In this document: positions 35,294-43,284 of the stretch, one piece after another | Numbering within the stretch: the stretch's first letter is position 1 | Layout: every line of letters begins with the position of its first letter | Source: Ravibacter sp964562455 | GTDB taxonomy: Bacteria; Bacteroidota; Bacteroidia; Cytophagales; Spirosomataceae | Direction of reading: 5' to 3' | Length of the DNA: 64,000 bases | Assembly (NCBI GenBank): GCA_964562455.1 | Contig: CAZLTN010000003.1 | Span: 84,778 to 148,777, forward strand | The notes under the pieces: generated by a model | Told to the model about the DNA's origin: nothing | Database searches by the model: none | What the model saw: the letters and a program-made list of their open reading frames with translations, nothing else | Program-made: the position numbers and the translations under genes

Positions 35294-36256
35294 TCAGATA
35301 AGCCGCTCTATGATCTGATCCACGCTGATACCCTCGGCTTCAGCCTTGAAATTACGTACTATACGATGCCGGAGTACGGCCTTGGCAGTTTGCCTGACAT
35401 CTTCAATATCAGGAGAGTATTTTCCGGTAAGCAAAGCATTACATTTAGCGGTAAGGATCAGCGCCTGGGAAGCACGTGGCCCGGCTCCCCATTCGAGGTA
35501 GTCGTTTGCAGCCTGAGCCGCCTGTCCGGAACGGGGGCGCGTTTTCTGAACCAGCCTGACAGCATATTCAACAACATTATTAGTGACGGGCACCCTGCGG
35601 ATCAACTGCTGAAAATACTGTATCTGTTCTCCCGAAAGCACCTGCATTACTTTTTCCTGCTTTTCGGAGGTAGTTTGCTGTACAATACGGACTTCTTCTT
35701 CATAAGAAGGATAATCGAGCGTTACCATAAACATAAAACGATCGAGCTGCGCCTCCGGCAACGGGTAAGTTCCTTCCTGTTCTATAGGGTTCTGTGTGGC
35801 GAGCACAAAGAAAGGCCGGGGCAGCCCGTGCTTTTGCCCGCCGATGGTAACTGCATATTCCTGCATAGCTTCCAGCAGGGCCGACTGAGTTTTAGGCGGG
35901 GTACGGTTAATTTCGTCTGCCAGGATAATATTGGAGAAAACAGGTCCCTTGATAAACTTGAAATTCCTGTTTTGATCCAGCGTTTCAGAACCCAGTATAT
36001 CGGAAGGCATCAGGTCAGGCGTAAACTGGATCCTGTTAAAAGTCAGGTCGAGAGAAGAAGCAATAGTCTGGATCAGGAGGGTTTTGGCCAGTCCCGGTAC
36101 ACCGACCAACAGGCAATGGCCCTGGCAGAAAATTGCAGTAAGAAGCAGCCTCACTACTTCATCCTGGCCTACGATTACTTTCCCGATTTCCTTTCTCAGC
36201 TCTTCATAAGCCGCCTTGAGCGCATCCGCAGCTTCTACGTCAGATTTATAACTCAC
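35294..36256 (-). CDS. MoxR-family AAA+ ATPase
   Basis: A 320-aa ATPase of normal length. Walker A is GVPGLAKT (52-59) and Walker B is IILADEINR, followed by TPPKTQSALLEAMQE. Sensor 1 is FVLATQNPIEQEGTYPLPEAQLDRF, the most characteristic MoxR segment (given here in overlapping pieces FVLATQNPIEQEG and PLPEAQLDRF). The C-terminal lid has RASQALILTAKCNAL. MoxR proteins act as chaperones that mature or insert metal cofactors and membrane complexes, usually beside DUF58 and von Willebrand factor A genes. Those partners are not seen here; the gene leads a minus-strand run with the aldehyde dehydrogenase, nuoJ and nadC. Confidence 0.93.
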   Translation of the reverse strand: MSYKSDVEAADALKAAYEELRKEIGKVIVGQDEVVRLLLTAIFCQGHCLLVGVPGLAKTLLIQTIASSLDLTFNRIQFTPDLMPSDILGSETLDQNRNFKFIKGPVFSNIILADEINRTPPKTQSALLEAMQEYAVTIGGQKHGLPRPFFVLATQNPIEQEGTYPLPEAQLDRFMFMVTLDYPSYEEEVRIVQQTTSEKQEKVMQVLSGEQIQYFQQLIRRVPVTNNVVEYAVRLVQKTRPRSGQAAQAANDYLEWGAGPRASQALILTAKCNALLTGKYSPDIEDVRQTAKAVLRHRIVRNFKAEAEGISVDQIIERLI

Positions 36257-36390
36257 TGTATATTAATATTAAAGGGTTCAAAACAGGGATAATAAGGAAA
36301 GATAGGGATCCCGTCCATTTTTCGCCGTTTACAAAAGAAATGAACTTATCGAACTTCTCCAAGCTATCAGGTGTCAGAAATCCGCAGCCA

Positions 36391-36545
36391 GCTTCGACTC
36401 CGCTAGCTTCGACTCCGCTCAGCTACCGGATCGTAGGGATCAGCCGGATTTAGACACACCGGCGGCTAGCTTCGACTCCGCTCAGCTGCCGGATCGTAGG
36501 GATCAGCTGGATTTAGACACACCGGCGGCTGAGCGAAGCTAGTCA
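36391..36545. repeat. 63-bp tandem repeat in a 404-bp spacer
   Basis: Two near-identical 63-bp units (36402-36464 and 36465-36527, two base differences seen) follow a partial unit GCTTCGACTCCGCT at 36391. The array ends in GGCTGAGCGAAGC, the complement of its start. The core GAGCGGAGTCGAAGC (read on the minus strand) is shared with the repeats at 25.2 kb. No gene is seen in the spacer 36257-36660, which otherwise must hold the promoters of the divergent MoxR and oxidoreductase genes. Confidence 0.85.
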
Positions 36546-36660
36546 AATTAAACTGGATCAATTAGAAATTAAGCAGGGTTTTCATGTAAAGACACATTTT
36601 ATACAGTCTATTGTAATTGTTAACCTTGAACAAGTAATTCTTATCTATTTCGTACAGATT

Positions 36661-38058
36661 ATGGAAAATACCTCGAGAAGAAACTTTCTCAAAAATCTGA
36701 GCATTCTTGCGGCAGGGATGAATATGCCGTTACCGTCGGATGCCTTCGGCGCGAATAAAAAGCTGAAAGTGCTGCTGGTCGGTACGGGCGTAAGGGGATC
36801 TTCCTTCTGGGGGCAACGCCTGGTCAGGCAATATCCCGACATTCTCGAATTTGTAGCCTTGTCCGATATCAACCCCGGCCGGCTGGCTTATGCCAGGGAG
36901 TACATGGGGGTGAGTTGCCCGACTTATGTCGACTTCGATAAAGCGCTGAAGGAAACGAAACCCGACCTGGTAATCGTAACTACCGTCGATGCAACTCATC
37001 ATGAATTTATTGTAAAAGGCCTTAAAAACGGATGTGACGTCATTACCGAAAAGCCCATGACTACAGACGCCGAAAAGTGCCAGGTTATACTGGATGCGGA
37101 AAAGGCGTCCAATAAAAAGCTGCTGGTGGGTTTCAACTACCGCTGGAGCCCTTACGTGACAAAAATCAAAGAATTGCTGGCTGCTAATGCCGTAGGTAAA
37201 ATAACTTCCGTCGATTTCAACTGGTACCTTAACATACATCACGGATCTTCCTATTTCCGCCGCTGGCATGGCCTGGTGAACAAGGGCGGCTCGCTGTGGG
37301 TACACAAGGCCTCTCACCATTTCGACCTTCTCAACTGGTGGATAGACAGCGACCCGGAAGAGGTTTTTGCTTACGGCGCACTGGAACATTATGGTAAAAA
37401 CGGCCCGTTCAGGGGAAAAAGCTGCCGGAGCTGTGCGCATAAAAACGAATGTAAATATTACTGGGATATTACCAAAAGCGCTCATGACATGAAGATGTAT
37501 GTCGATAATGAGCAATACGACGGCTATGTAAGGGACGGATGTGTGTATCGCGAGGAAATAGATATTTTCGATAAAATGTCGGCGCAGATCAAATATGCCA
37601 ACGACGTGGTCGTGAACTATTCACTTACTACTTATTCGCCTTATGAAGGCTGGAAAATCGCTTTCAACGGGAGCGAGGGCAGGATAGAGGCCTGGCTCGA
37701 CATTCCGTTTATGAAAAACGAGCAGCTCGACCAATCTGCGCTTCATGCGGCCGAAATGAACCAGAGCGGCAAGTCAGATGTCATCAATGAGCCCGTCGTC
37801 GTACATAAGAATTTTGAGGAATTCAAGATCATCCAGGTTACCAGTGAACGTGCAGGGCACGGCGGAGGCGACAGCAGGCTGCAGGACAAACTTTTTAAAA
37901 ATCCCAATGCACCCGATCCTCTTAAACATGCGGCCGGTATACGCGACGGCGCTATGGCGATACTGATCGGAATAGCTGCCCGTAAGAGTATTCAGACCAA
38001 ACAACCGGTTAAAATAGGAAGCCTTACTTCACTGAAGCCGGGTGTGAAAAGATTGTAG
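36661..38058 (+). CDS. Gfo/Idh/MocA family oxidoreductase with a cysteine cluster
   Basis: A 465-aa protein. The N-terminus SRRNFLKNLSILAAG looks like a short Tat signal, so it is probably periplasmic. The Rossmann motif is VLLVGTGVRGSSFWG (about 37-51), the catalytic EKP is at 130-132 (ITEKPMTTDA), and GFNYRWSP and HKASHHFDLLNWW follow with the conserved active-site His. Near residue 255 is CRSCAHKNEC (C255, C258, C264), with a further C294 in RDGCVYREE. This four-Cys set, probably a metal site, occurs only in some members of the family. Substrate unknown. It is not in an operon: its neighbours face away or converge. Confidence 0.92.
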   Translation: MENTSRRNFLKNLSILAAGMNMPLPSDAFGANKKLKVLLVGTGVRGSSFWGQRLVRQYPDILEFVALSDINPGRLAYAREYMGVSCPTYVDFDKALKETKPDLVIVTTVDATHHEFIVKGLKNGCDVITEKPMTTDAEKCQVILDAEKASNKKLLVGFNYRWSPYVTKIKELLAANAVGKITSVDFNWYLNIHHGSSYFRRWHGLVNKGGSLWVHKASHHFDLLNWWIDSDPEEVFAYGALEHYGKNGPFRGKSCRSCAHKNECKYYWDITKSAHDMKMYVDNEQYDGYVRDGCVYREEIDIFDKMSAQIKYANDVVVNYSLTTYSPYEGWKIAFNGSEGRIEAWLDIPFMKNEQLDQSALHAAEMNQSGKSDVINEPVVVHKNFEEFKIIQVTSERAGHGGGDSRLQDKLFKNPNAPDPLKHAAGIRDGAMAILIGIAARKSIQTKQPVKIGSLTSLKPGVKRL

Positions 38059-38064
38059 AGATGC

Positions 38065-38099
38065 AAAAAATCCCCCGCAAATAAAATCTGCGGGGGATT
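38065..38099 (-). terminator. Terminator between convergent oxidoreductase and lysM genes
   Basis: Arms AATCCCCCGCA (38069-38079) and TGCGGGGGATT (38089-38099). The A6 at 38065-38070 becomes a T run on the minus strand, so this is an intrinsic terminator for the lysM gene. The hairpin may also stop the plus-strand transcript. Confidence 0.85.
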
Positions 38100-38125
38100 G
38101 GGGGGGCCTTCGTTTAAATTAAATA

Positions 38126-38581
38126 TTATAGCGCAGGGATGCGAAGCACTTGTCCCGGATAGATTTTATCAGGGTGTGTCAGCATAGGTTTGTTGGCTTC
38201 GAAAATCACGGGATACTTGTTGGCATCGCCGTAGTATTGCTTGGAAATTTTTGACAGGGTATCGCCTTTCACGACGGTATAAAACTGTGCTTCAGGCTGC
38301 GGATCGGCTACTGTCAGCCTGTTATCTACAGCTTCTACTCCTTCTACATTACCGACTGCCAGGGCAATTTTCTCGGAATCTTCCTGCTTTACTACTTCGC
38401 CTTCGAGCGTTACGGTATCGCCTGAAGTTTTAACGGTAAGACTGTTATAAGCCAATCCTAATGACTTTACATGGGCCAGAAGAGAGCTGGCTCTGAGCGG
38501 TTCTACTTCGGGTGTAGGGGCAACTTCTTCTTTTTTGAATACTTTTTCTCCTACTCCTTTCAAAAATGACAGTAATCCCAT
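38126..38581 (-). CDS. lysM: BON and LysM domain protein, Kbp/YgaU family
   Basis: A 151-aa protein, close to the 149 aa of Escherichia coli Kbp (YgaU). It has MGLLSFLKGVGEKVFKKEE at the start, without a signal peptide, a BON domain (about 30-92, TVTLEGEVVKQEDSEKIAL, VGNVEGVEAVDNRL), and a C-terminal LysM domain (98-149, FYTVVKGDTLSKISKQYYG, IFEANKPMLTHPDKIYPG, QVLRIPAL). Kbp in E. coli binds potassium in the cytoplasm, and its BON and LysM domains close around the ion. The strong end-to-end likeness supports the same fold; potassium binding here is inference. It is a single gene with its own promoter and terminator. Confidence 0.93.
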   Translation of the reverse strand: MGLLSFLKGVGEKVFKKEEVAPTPEVEPLRASSLLAHVKSLGLAYNSLTVKTSGDTVTLEGEVVKQEDSEKIALAVGNVEGVEAVDNRLTVADPQPEAQFYTVVKGDTLSKISKQYYGDANKYPVIFEANKPMLTHPDKIYPGQVLRIPAL

Positions 38582-38633
38582 TTGAAATAATGATTAAAAG
38601 TTAAAAATTTAATACTGATAGCCTGAGCATTTT

Positions 38634-38664
38634 CAAAGCTAGGTCAAAATCGCGGATGCTACAA
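38634..38664 (-). promoter_or_regulatory. Promoter of the lysM gene
   Basis: On the minus strand TTG (38664-38662), 20 bases, then TAGCTTTG (38641-38634) gives a complete Bacteroidota promoter (TTG, N17-23, TAnnTTTG). The start codon is 53 bases downstream. This is the best-formed promoter I see in the window. Confidence 0.75.
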
Positions 38665-38752
38665 CGATTAGACCGGAAAATAAAGAAGAGGTCACATTGT
38701 CGGCGGAAAAGGTTTTCTACCTTTAATCTCATTCCTCCTTCCTGCCGGTTGC

Positions 38753-39922
38753 TCAAAAGCTTCCGGCTTCTGCTATCGCCGCGTCGACAGCTTCACGAAA
38801 ATCTGTGCCCTCCGCTTTTATTCCTGAAAAACCAGCAAGCGTGAGCGCTTCAGGAATGTCTTTTTCGAGGTTTAGATATTCCTGTCTTACGGCAAGACAG
38901 GCCCCTTGTTCATACAGCCACTTTCCGAGGTATTCCTGTTCGGTCTGGCCGGGAGTAGGCACCAGCAGGGCTTTTTTCCGTAAAACAGCAAGGTCCATCA
39001 GCGTAGAATACCCGCTCCGGCATATCACAAGCTCTGAGCCTAAGATTGCATCGAGCAGATCCGAAGTACCCAAATAGGGGTGATAGCGGATATGGGAAGG
39101 TAATACCGGTACATCGCCCGGCGGAGTCCCTGCACCCGGTGCGCCAGCCGCAACTACAAAACGGTATTGAGTCAGCGCTGCAGCCTGTTTCAGCAGTTCA
39201 TACTCGAACAGGCTGCGGCTCGGTTCCGGGCCTGAAATCAATATCAGGACCTGTCCGGCTTTTTGCCCGGCTTCCTTCGTTTGTCCCGAAAACCGGGAAA
39301 GCCAGCCCGTATACCGGGCGTTACCAGGTAATGAGCCGGGATGTGAAAGCGCGCCACCAAGATTATCCCTCCCGGGACGGTCTACGATCCAACAGTTGGT
39401 AAATCTGCTGAGCAGCCTGTAGTGAAATCGCTGTAAAATACGATCGGCAACTTTACCCATTCCCGAGATGATATGGAGCTGGTGTGTCAGGATAACGGAA
39501 CGGATACCAGGCAAATGAAGTCCGTAGCGATTGTCGGAAATGACCAGGTCAAAATGCTCCGCGCTGAGAAGCTCCCGGAGCCAAAGCCTTTCCCGGCGAA
39601 TAGCGCGCAGGATTTTTGGTACCTGCCATACGATACGCAGCATAAAGCCGCTCCGTTTTTTACTGTAGCTGATCCTGTAGCCTTCGAGGGGAAGGACCGT
39701 TATCTGGGGAAAGGCGACTTTCAATATCCCGGCTGCGGGGTTTTCGCCGGCCGCCATCACCTCGTGTCCCTGGCTGAGCAGATACCTTATGACCGGCATA
39801 CACCTGGTGGTATGCCCCAGCCCCCAATCGAGTGGAACCACTAGTATCCGGAGTCTTTTTTCGACAGGCAACAGGATTTTCAGATTTTTTTTTAGTGCTG
39901 ATTCCGGTACCTGATCAGGCAC
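38753..39922 (-). CDS. Glycosyltransferase of the MurG/GT28-like type
   Basis: A 389-aa cytoplasmic protein with a GT-B fold. The N-terminal domain opens with LRILVVPLDWGLGHTTRCMPV, the usual nucleotide-sugar transferase glycine loop (GLGHTTR), and continues with FDLVISDNRYGLH. The C-terminal domain carries VLILISGPEPSR and the donor-binding LVICRSGYSTLMDLAVLRKKALLVPTPGQTEQEYLG (pieces ICRSGYSTLMD and PTPGQTEQEYL), like MurG and the bacterial proteins that transfer glucose or galactose to diacylglycerol. The acceptor is unknown. The first 25 residues before LRIL are unconserved, and ATG at 39922 is the only good start. Confidence 0.87.
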   Translation of the reverse strand: MPDQVPESALKKNLKILLPVEKRLRILVVPLDWGLGHTTRCMPVIRYLLSQGHEVMAAGENPAAGILKVAFPQITVLPLEGYRISYSKKRSGFMLRIVWQVPKILRAIRRERLWLRELLSAEHFDLVISDNRYGLHLPGIRSVILTHQLHIISGMGKVADRILQRFHYRLLSRFTNCWIVDRPGRDNLGGALSHPGSLPGNARYTGWLSRFSGQTKEAGQKAGQVLILISGPEPSRSLFEYELLKQAAALTQYRFVVAAGAPGAGTPPGDVPVLPSHIRYHPYLGTSDLLDAILGSELVICRSGYSTLMDLAVLRKKALLVPTPGQTEQEYLGKWLYEQGACLAVRQEYLNLEKDIPEALTLAGFSGIKAEGTDFREAVDAAIAEAGSF

Positions 39923-40458
39923 CTGTTCCGGTGCTAAAAATGTGAATTAATAAGGAGAAAAGAAAAGATGACCGGCGATTTGTAAAGGAAAAGGTGCATC
40001 GAACGGGAACTCTCTTTTCCCCGGAAAGCAAAATCTTGTTTGGGAAATATTTTTCTATCCTTCGGAAAATACTGTTTGGCAGGATTGACAGATAGCAGGT
40101 ATTTGCATTGAATTCCCTTAGAGGACATCCGGCATTTTTGCCTGGCATTCCGCTAATTCTGTGAGATACTCCACGATGGAAACCTGATCCAAATAATGCA
40201 TTCAAAATACTCCGCACTACCGTCCCCGCGTTGCGCTGTAACCGGAGCCCACTCCAATATTTCCGGATTCGCGGGCCCTGCCCGGGCTTTATACGAAGAC
40301 CTTATTAAAGACTCCCCTAAGTTCCTTCATCGTCTACGGAAACCTTGTCGACCGCATGGACGGAATCTTTTGGAATAATTACGATCAGGTAAAAGAAGTC
40401 CTGGAGCAGGAGGATTGATACTTAGCTCTTTTCCAAACAATAAACAAAAAGTAAAATA
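39923..40458. other. 536-bp spacer between divergent genes
   Basis: The left half (39923-40190) is AT-rich with no gene I can support. It must contain the promoter of the glycosyltransferase. The right half contains a coding-like but broken frame, listed separately. The 40 bases before 40459 are A-rich without a clear promoter box. Confidence 0.5.
40196..40418 (+). pseudogene. Possible remnant of a small gene, frame-shifted
   Basis: One frame reads GFAGPARALYEDLIKDSP and stops at 40378. The +1 frame of the same region reads LSSFIVYGNLVDRMDGIFWN then NYDQVKEVLEQED and stops at 40416-40418. Joined by a single-base shift near 40315-40320 they would give a protein-like chain with normal amino acid bias. 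I recognise no family. It may be a decayed gene or an accident of composition. Confidence 0.3.
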
Positions 40459-43179
40459 ATGATGCGAAATTCTATTCTACTGTTTTTACTGGGATTGCTT
40501 TTGACGGGCCTGCGGGGTTACGGACAAGCGCCTTTAAATGATGACTATACAGGCGCGGTAACGCTTACTGTGAATCCGGGGTATACGACGGGTAATGTAA
40601 TCGCCGGGACGACGGTGGGGGCGACGCAGAGTGCGCAGGCGGCTTGCAAGGCCGGTAAAAACGATGACGACGTATGGTACAAGTTTACAGCTACCAAAGT
40701 CTCCCATATAGTAACCTTATCTGATGTGTCCAGTGCCGAAGGAAGCTTTATTAAAGAACACGTGATAGAGGTGTTTTCAAGCACGGCTGAGCAACAACCG
40801 GATCAACGCATTGAATGCAAGGAAATAGGCCTTAGTTTCCCCAGCCGGGGAGAAGCTTTACTTATGGGCCTGACGGTCGGCCAAACCTATTTTGTAAGGA
40901 TCTATGGCACAGGCGAGTGGTTTAGCAACAACCCGGATCGTATTAATTTCAAGATCTGTATCCTTACCCCTCCGAATCCTCCGGTCAACGACGAGTATAC
41001 CGGCGCAGTTACTCTGACACCCAGCCCGGATTACAACTGTACCAATATCGTAGCTTCCACGACCGACGGTGCCACAATGAGTCCCCAGGCAACCTGTCGG
41101 ACAGGTCTGAATGATGACGATGTGTGGTTCAAATTTACCGCTGCCAGGGTTTCTCATATTGTGAGACTATCCGATATTACGCTTGTAAGAGGAGACGGTA
41201 CCCATCGGCATATTGAGGTGTTTAAAAGTAATAGCGGAGCGCCGGGTGATCGGATTGCCTGTACAGATAATGGCGACGCGGAAGTATTGCTCTCCGGTCT
41301 TGATGTAGGGGAGAACTATTTTGTAAGAGTTTATGCTTATTATGACTATTTGGGATTAATGGCCCGCATCAACTTCAACATCTGCATCCTTTCTCCTCCT
41401 AATCCTCCCGCCAATGACGAGTATACAGGAACTGTAACCCTGACACCCAGCCCGGATTACAACTGTACCAATACTGTAGCCGCCACAACCGACGGGGCCA
41501 CAATGAGTCCCCAGGCAGCCTGTCAGACAGGCCGTAATGATGACGATGTATGGTTTAAATTTACTGCAACCAGGGTTTCCCATATCGTAAGGCTATCCAA
41601 TATTACGCTTGTAAGGGGAAATGGTACCGAGCGCCATATAGAGGTATTTAAAAACAATAGTGGAGTACCCGGCGACAGGATTGCCTGTACAAACTATTCG
41701 GACGCGGAAGCACTGCTTTCCGGCCTTGCCATAGGGGAAGACTATTTTGTAAGGGTTTATGCTTATTATGATTACAACGGAGTAAAGGCCCGTATTAATT
41801 TCAACATTTGTATCCTTTCTCCTGTCGATCCCCCTGCTAACAACGAATACGCCAATGCCAGCTTACTTACGGTCAATCCCGCCAACGATTGTACGGCCGC
41901 CACACCCGGCACTACCGACGGAGCCACCCAAAGCGTACAAGATGCCTGCCATACCGACAATAACGACGACGTATGGTTTATTTTCACTGCCACCCAGGCT
42001 TCGCATACGCTTCGGCTATCGAATATTACCCTTTCATATGGCTTGTATTCAGCACGTTACGTAGAAGTATTCACCAATATCGGCAATGTACCTACTGCGA
42101 GAATTTTCTGCTCTGATAATAACTTCACAGAAACTACACTGACAGGTTTGGTAAGCGGAAACAGCTACTACGTAAGAGTATATACCCAGGATATACTGCA
42201 CCGTATCAATTTCAATCTCTGCATTCTTACTCCGCCGGTTCCCGCTAACGATGAATGCGCAGCTGCCGTCGATATCTCCAACGGAAACCAGGTACCGGGC
42301 ACTACCAACGGTGCTACCGAAAGCCGTCCTGCGGGTACGTGTGCTTTAGGGTATGCATATGACGTTTGGTATAAAGTAACACCGTCTTCTTCAGGCGCGC
42401 TGACAGTCAATGCGAATACCGACGATTTCGACCTGGTCCTCGAAGCTTTTACCGGCAGCTGCGGATCCCTTACGTCTATTGCCTGTAAAAATGATGCTGC
42501 CGGAAGCGAAAGCCTGACCATTGCCAATGCAGTGGAAGGAACGACCTATTATTTCCGGGTCTATAACACAAGCCTGGCCGCTGCAAGGACGGCTGCCGAA
42601 ACAGGTAACTTTACCATAAAGGTTAACAGCACCGCTCTTCCTGTCTCCCTCGCTTCCTTTGAAGCATCCCTTTCGGAAAATAACGCCGTACGTCTCGACT
42701 GGGCTACCACGGCGGAAAATAATGCCAGCCATTTCGAAGTAGAGCACAGCTTTAGCGGCAAAGAATGGAGCAAAATCAGCGAGATAAAGGCCGGGGGAAA
42801 TAACACCGGACTAAAATCTTACACTTATATCCACACCAACCCTTCTCTATCTGTTAACTACTACCGGCTCAGATCGATAGATCTGGACGGGACTTTTACC
42901 TACAGCACTATCGAGAGCGTCAGCTTGAACGGCAGTGCGAAAGAGCTTTTCGTATATCCCAATCCCGCCAGTGAATACCTGTCGTTGGAGGCGATTGGCG
43001 ATCAGAGTGCGATTAGCTCCATGCAGCTCTTTAACATGACCGGACATGAAACAGTCCTTAAAATGGATAAAGCCGGCCGCTCACTGGATGTAAGGCATTT
43101 GCCCACGGGTAGCTACCTGCTGCGTATCAACAGGAAAGATAGCTCGGTCAAGACCTTCAGGGTTCTCATCGGCCGATAA
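40459..43179 (+). CDS. T9SS-secreted protein with five repeated PPC-like modules
   Basis: A 906-aa protein with a signal peptide (residues 1-23, ending GYGQA). Five modules of about 105-145 aa each follow the pattern PPANDEYTGAVTLT, CT..V..TTDGAT.S, DDVWFKFTA, HIVRLS, Y.VRVY, INFNICIL. This is the layout of the pre-peptidase C-terminal-like, bacterial jelly-roll domains common in secreted proteins. Modules 2 and 3 are nearly identical in DNA as well (period 426 bp). After them comes a beta-sandwich (LPVSLASFEASLSENNAV, VNYYRLRSIDLDG) and a type A T9SS sorting domain (LFVYPNPASEYLSL, MQLFNMTGHE, LPTGSYLLRI, VKTFRVLIGR). Probably a surface carbohydrate- or matrix-binding protein. Confidence 0.9.
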   Translation: MMRNSILLFLLGLLLTGLRGYGQAPLNDDYTGAVTLTVNPGYTTGNVIAGTTVGATQSAQAACKAGKNDDDVWYKFTATKVSHIVTLSDVSSAEGSFIKEHVIEVFSSTAEQQPDQRIECKEIGLSFPSRGEALLMGLTVGQTYFVRIYGTGEWFSNNPDRINFKICILTPPNPPVNDEYTGAVTLTPSPDYNCTNIVASTTDGATMSPQATCRTGLNDDDVWFKFTAARVSHIVRLSDITLVRGDGTHRHIEVFKSNSGAPGDRIACTDNGDAEVLLSGLDVGENYFVRVYAYYDYLGLMARINFNICILSPPNPPANDEYTGTVTLTPSPDYNCTNTVAATTDGATMSPQAACQTGRNDDDVWFKFTATRVSHIVRLSNITLVRGNGTERHIEVFKNNSGVPGDRIACTNYSDAEALLSGLAIGEDYFVRVYAYYDYNGVKARINFNICILSPVDPPANNEYANASLLTVNPANDCTAATPGTTDGATQSVQDACHTDNNDDVWFIFTATQASHTLRLSNITLSYGLYSARYVEVFTNIGNVPTARIFCSDNNFTETTLTGLVSGNSYYVRVYTQDILHRINFNLCILTPPVPANDECAAAVDISNGNQVPGTTNGATESRPAGTCALGYAYDVWYKVTPSSSGALTVNANTDDFDLVLEAFTGSCGSLTSIACKNDAAGSESLTIANAVEGTTYYFRVYNTSLAAARTAAETGNFTIKVNSTALPVSLASFEASLSENNAVRLDWATTAENNASHFEVEHSFSGKEWSKISEIKAGGNNTGLKSYTYIHTNPSLSVNYYRLRSIDLDGTFTYSTIESVSLNGSAKELFVYPNPASEYLSLEAIGDQSAISSMQLFNMTGHETVLKMDKAGRSLDVRHLPTGSYLLRINRKDSSVKTFRVLIGR

Positions 43180-43284
43180 CAACACGCTACTCCTGCTGTC
43201 CTGCTTCCCCCTTTCAATAGCCCGGGGGGGAGGCAGGCAGTAGCGGGTGGAGGCCGTTTTGACTAATCAATAAATTTTATAGAA

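Noticed and set aside
35366..36292. 308-codon frame opposite the MoxR gene
   Set aside because: Shadow of the AAA+ ATPase, whose Walker motifs are all on the minus strand.
39915..40217. 100-codon minus-strand frame upstream of the glycosyltransferase
   Set aside because: Overlaps the glycosyltransferase start and has a random-looking composition rich in Ser, Arg and Phe.
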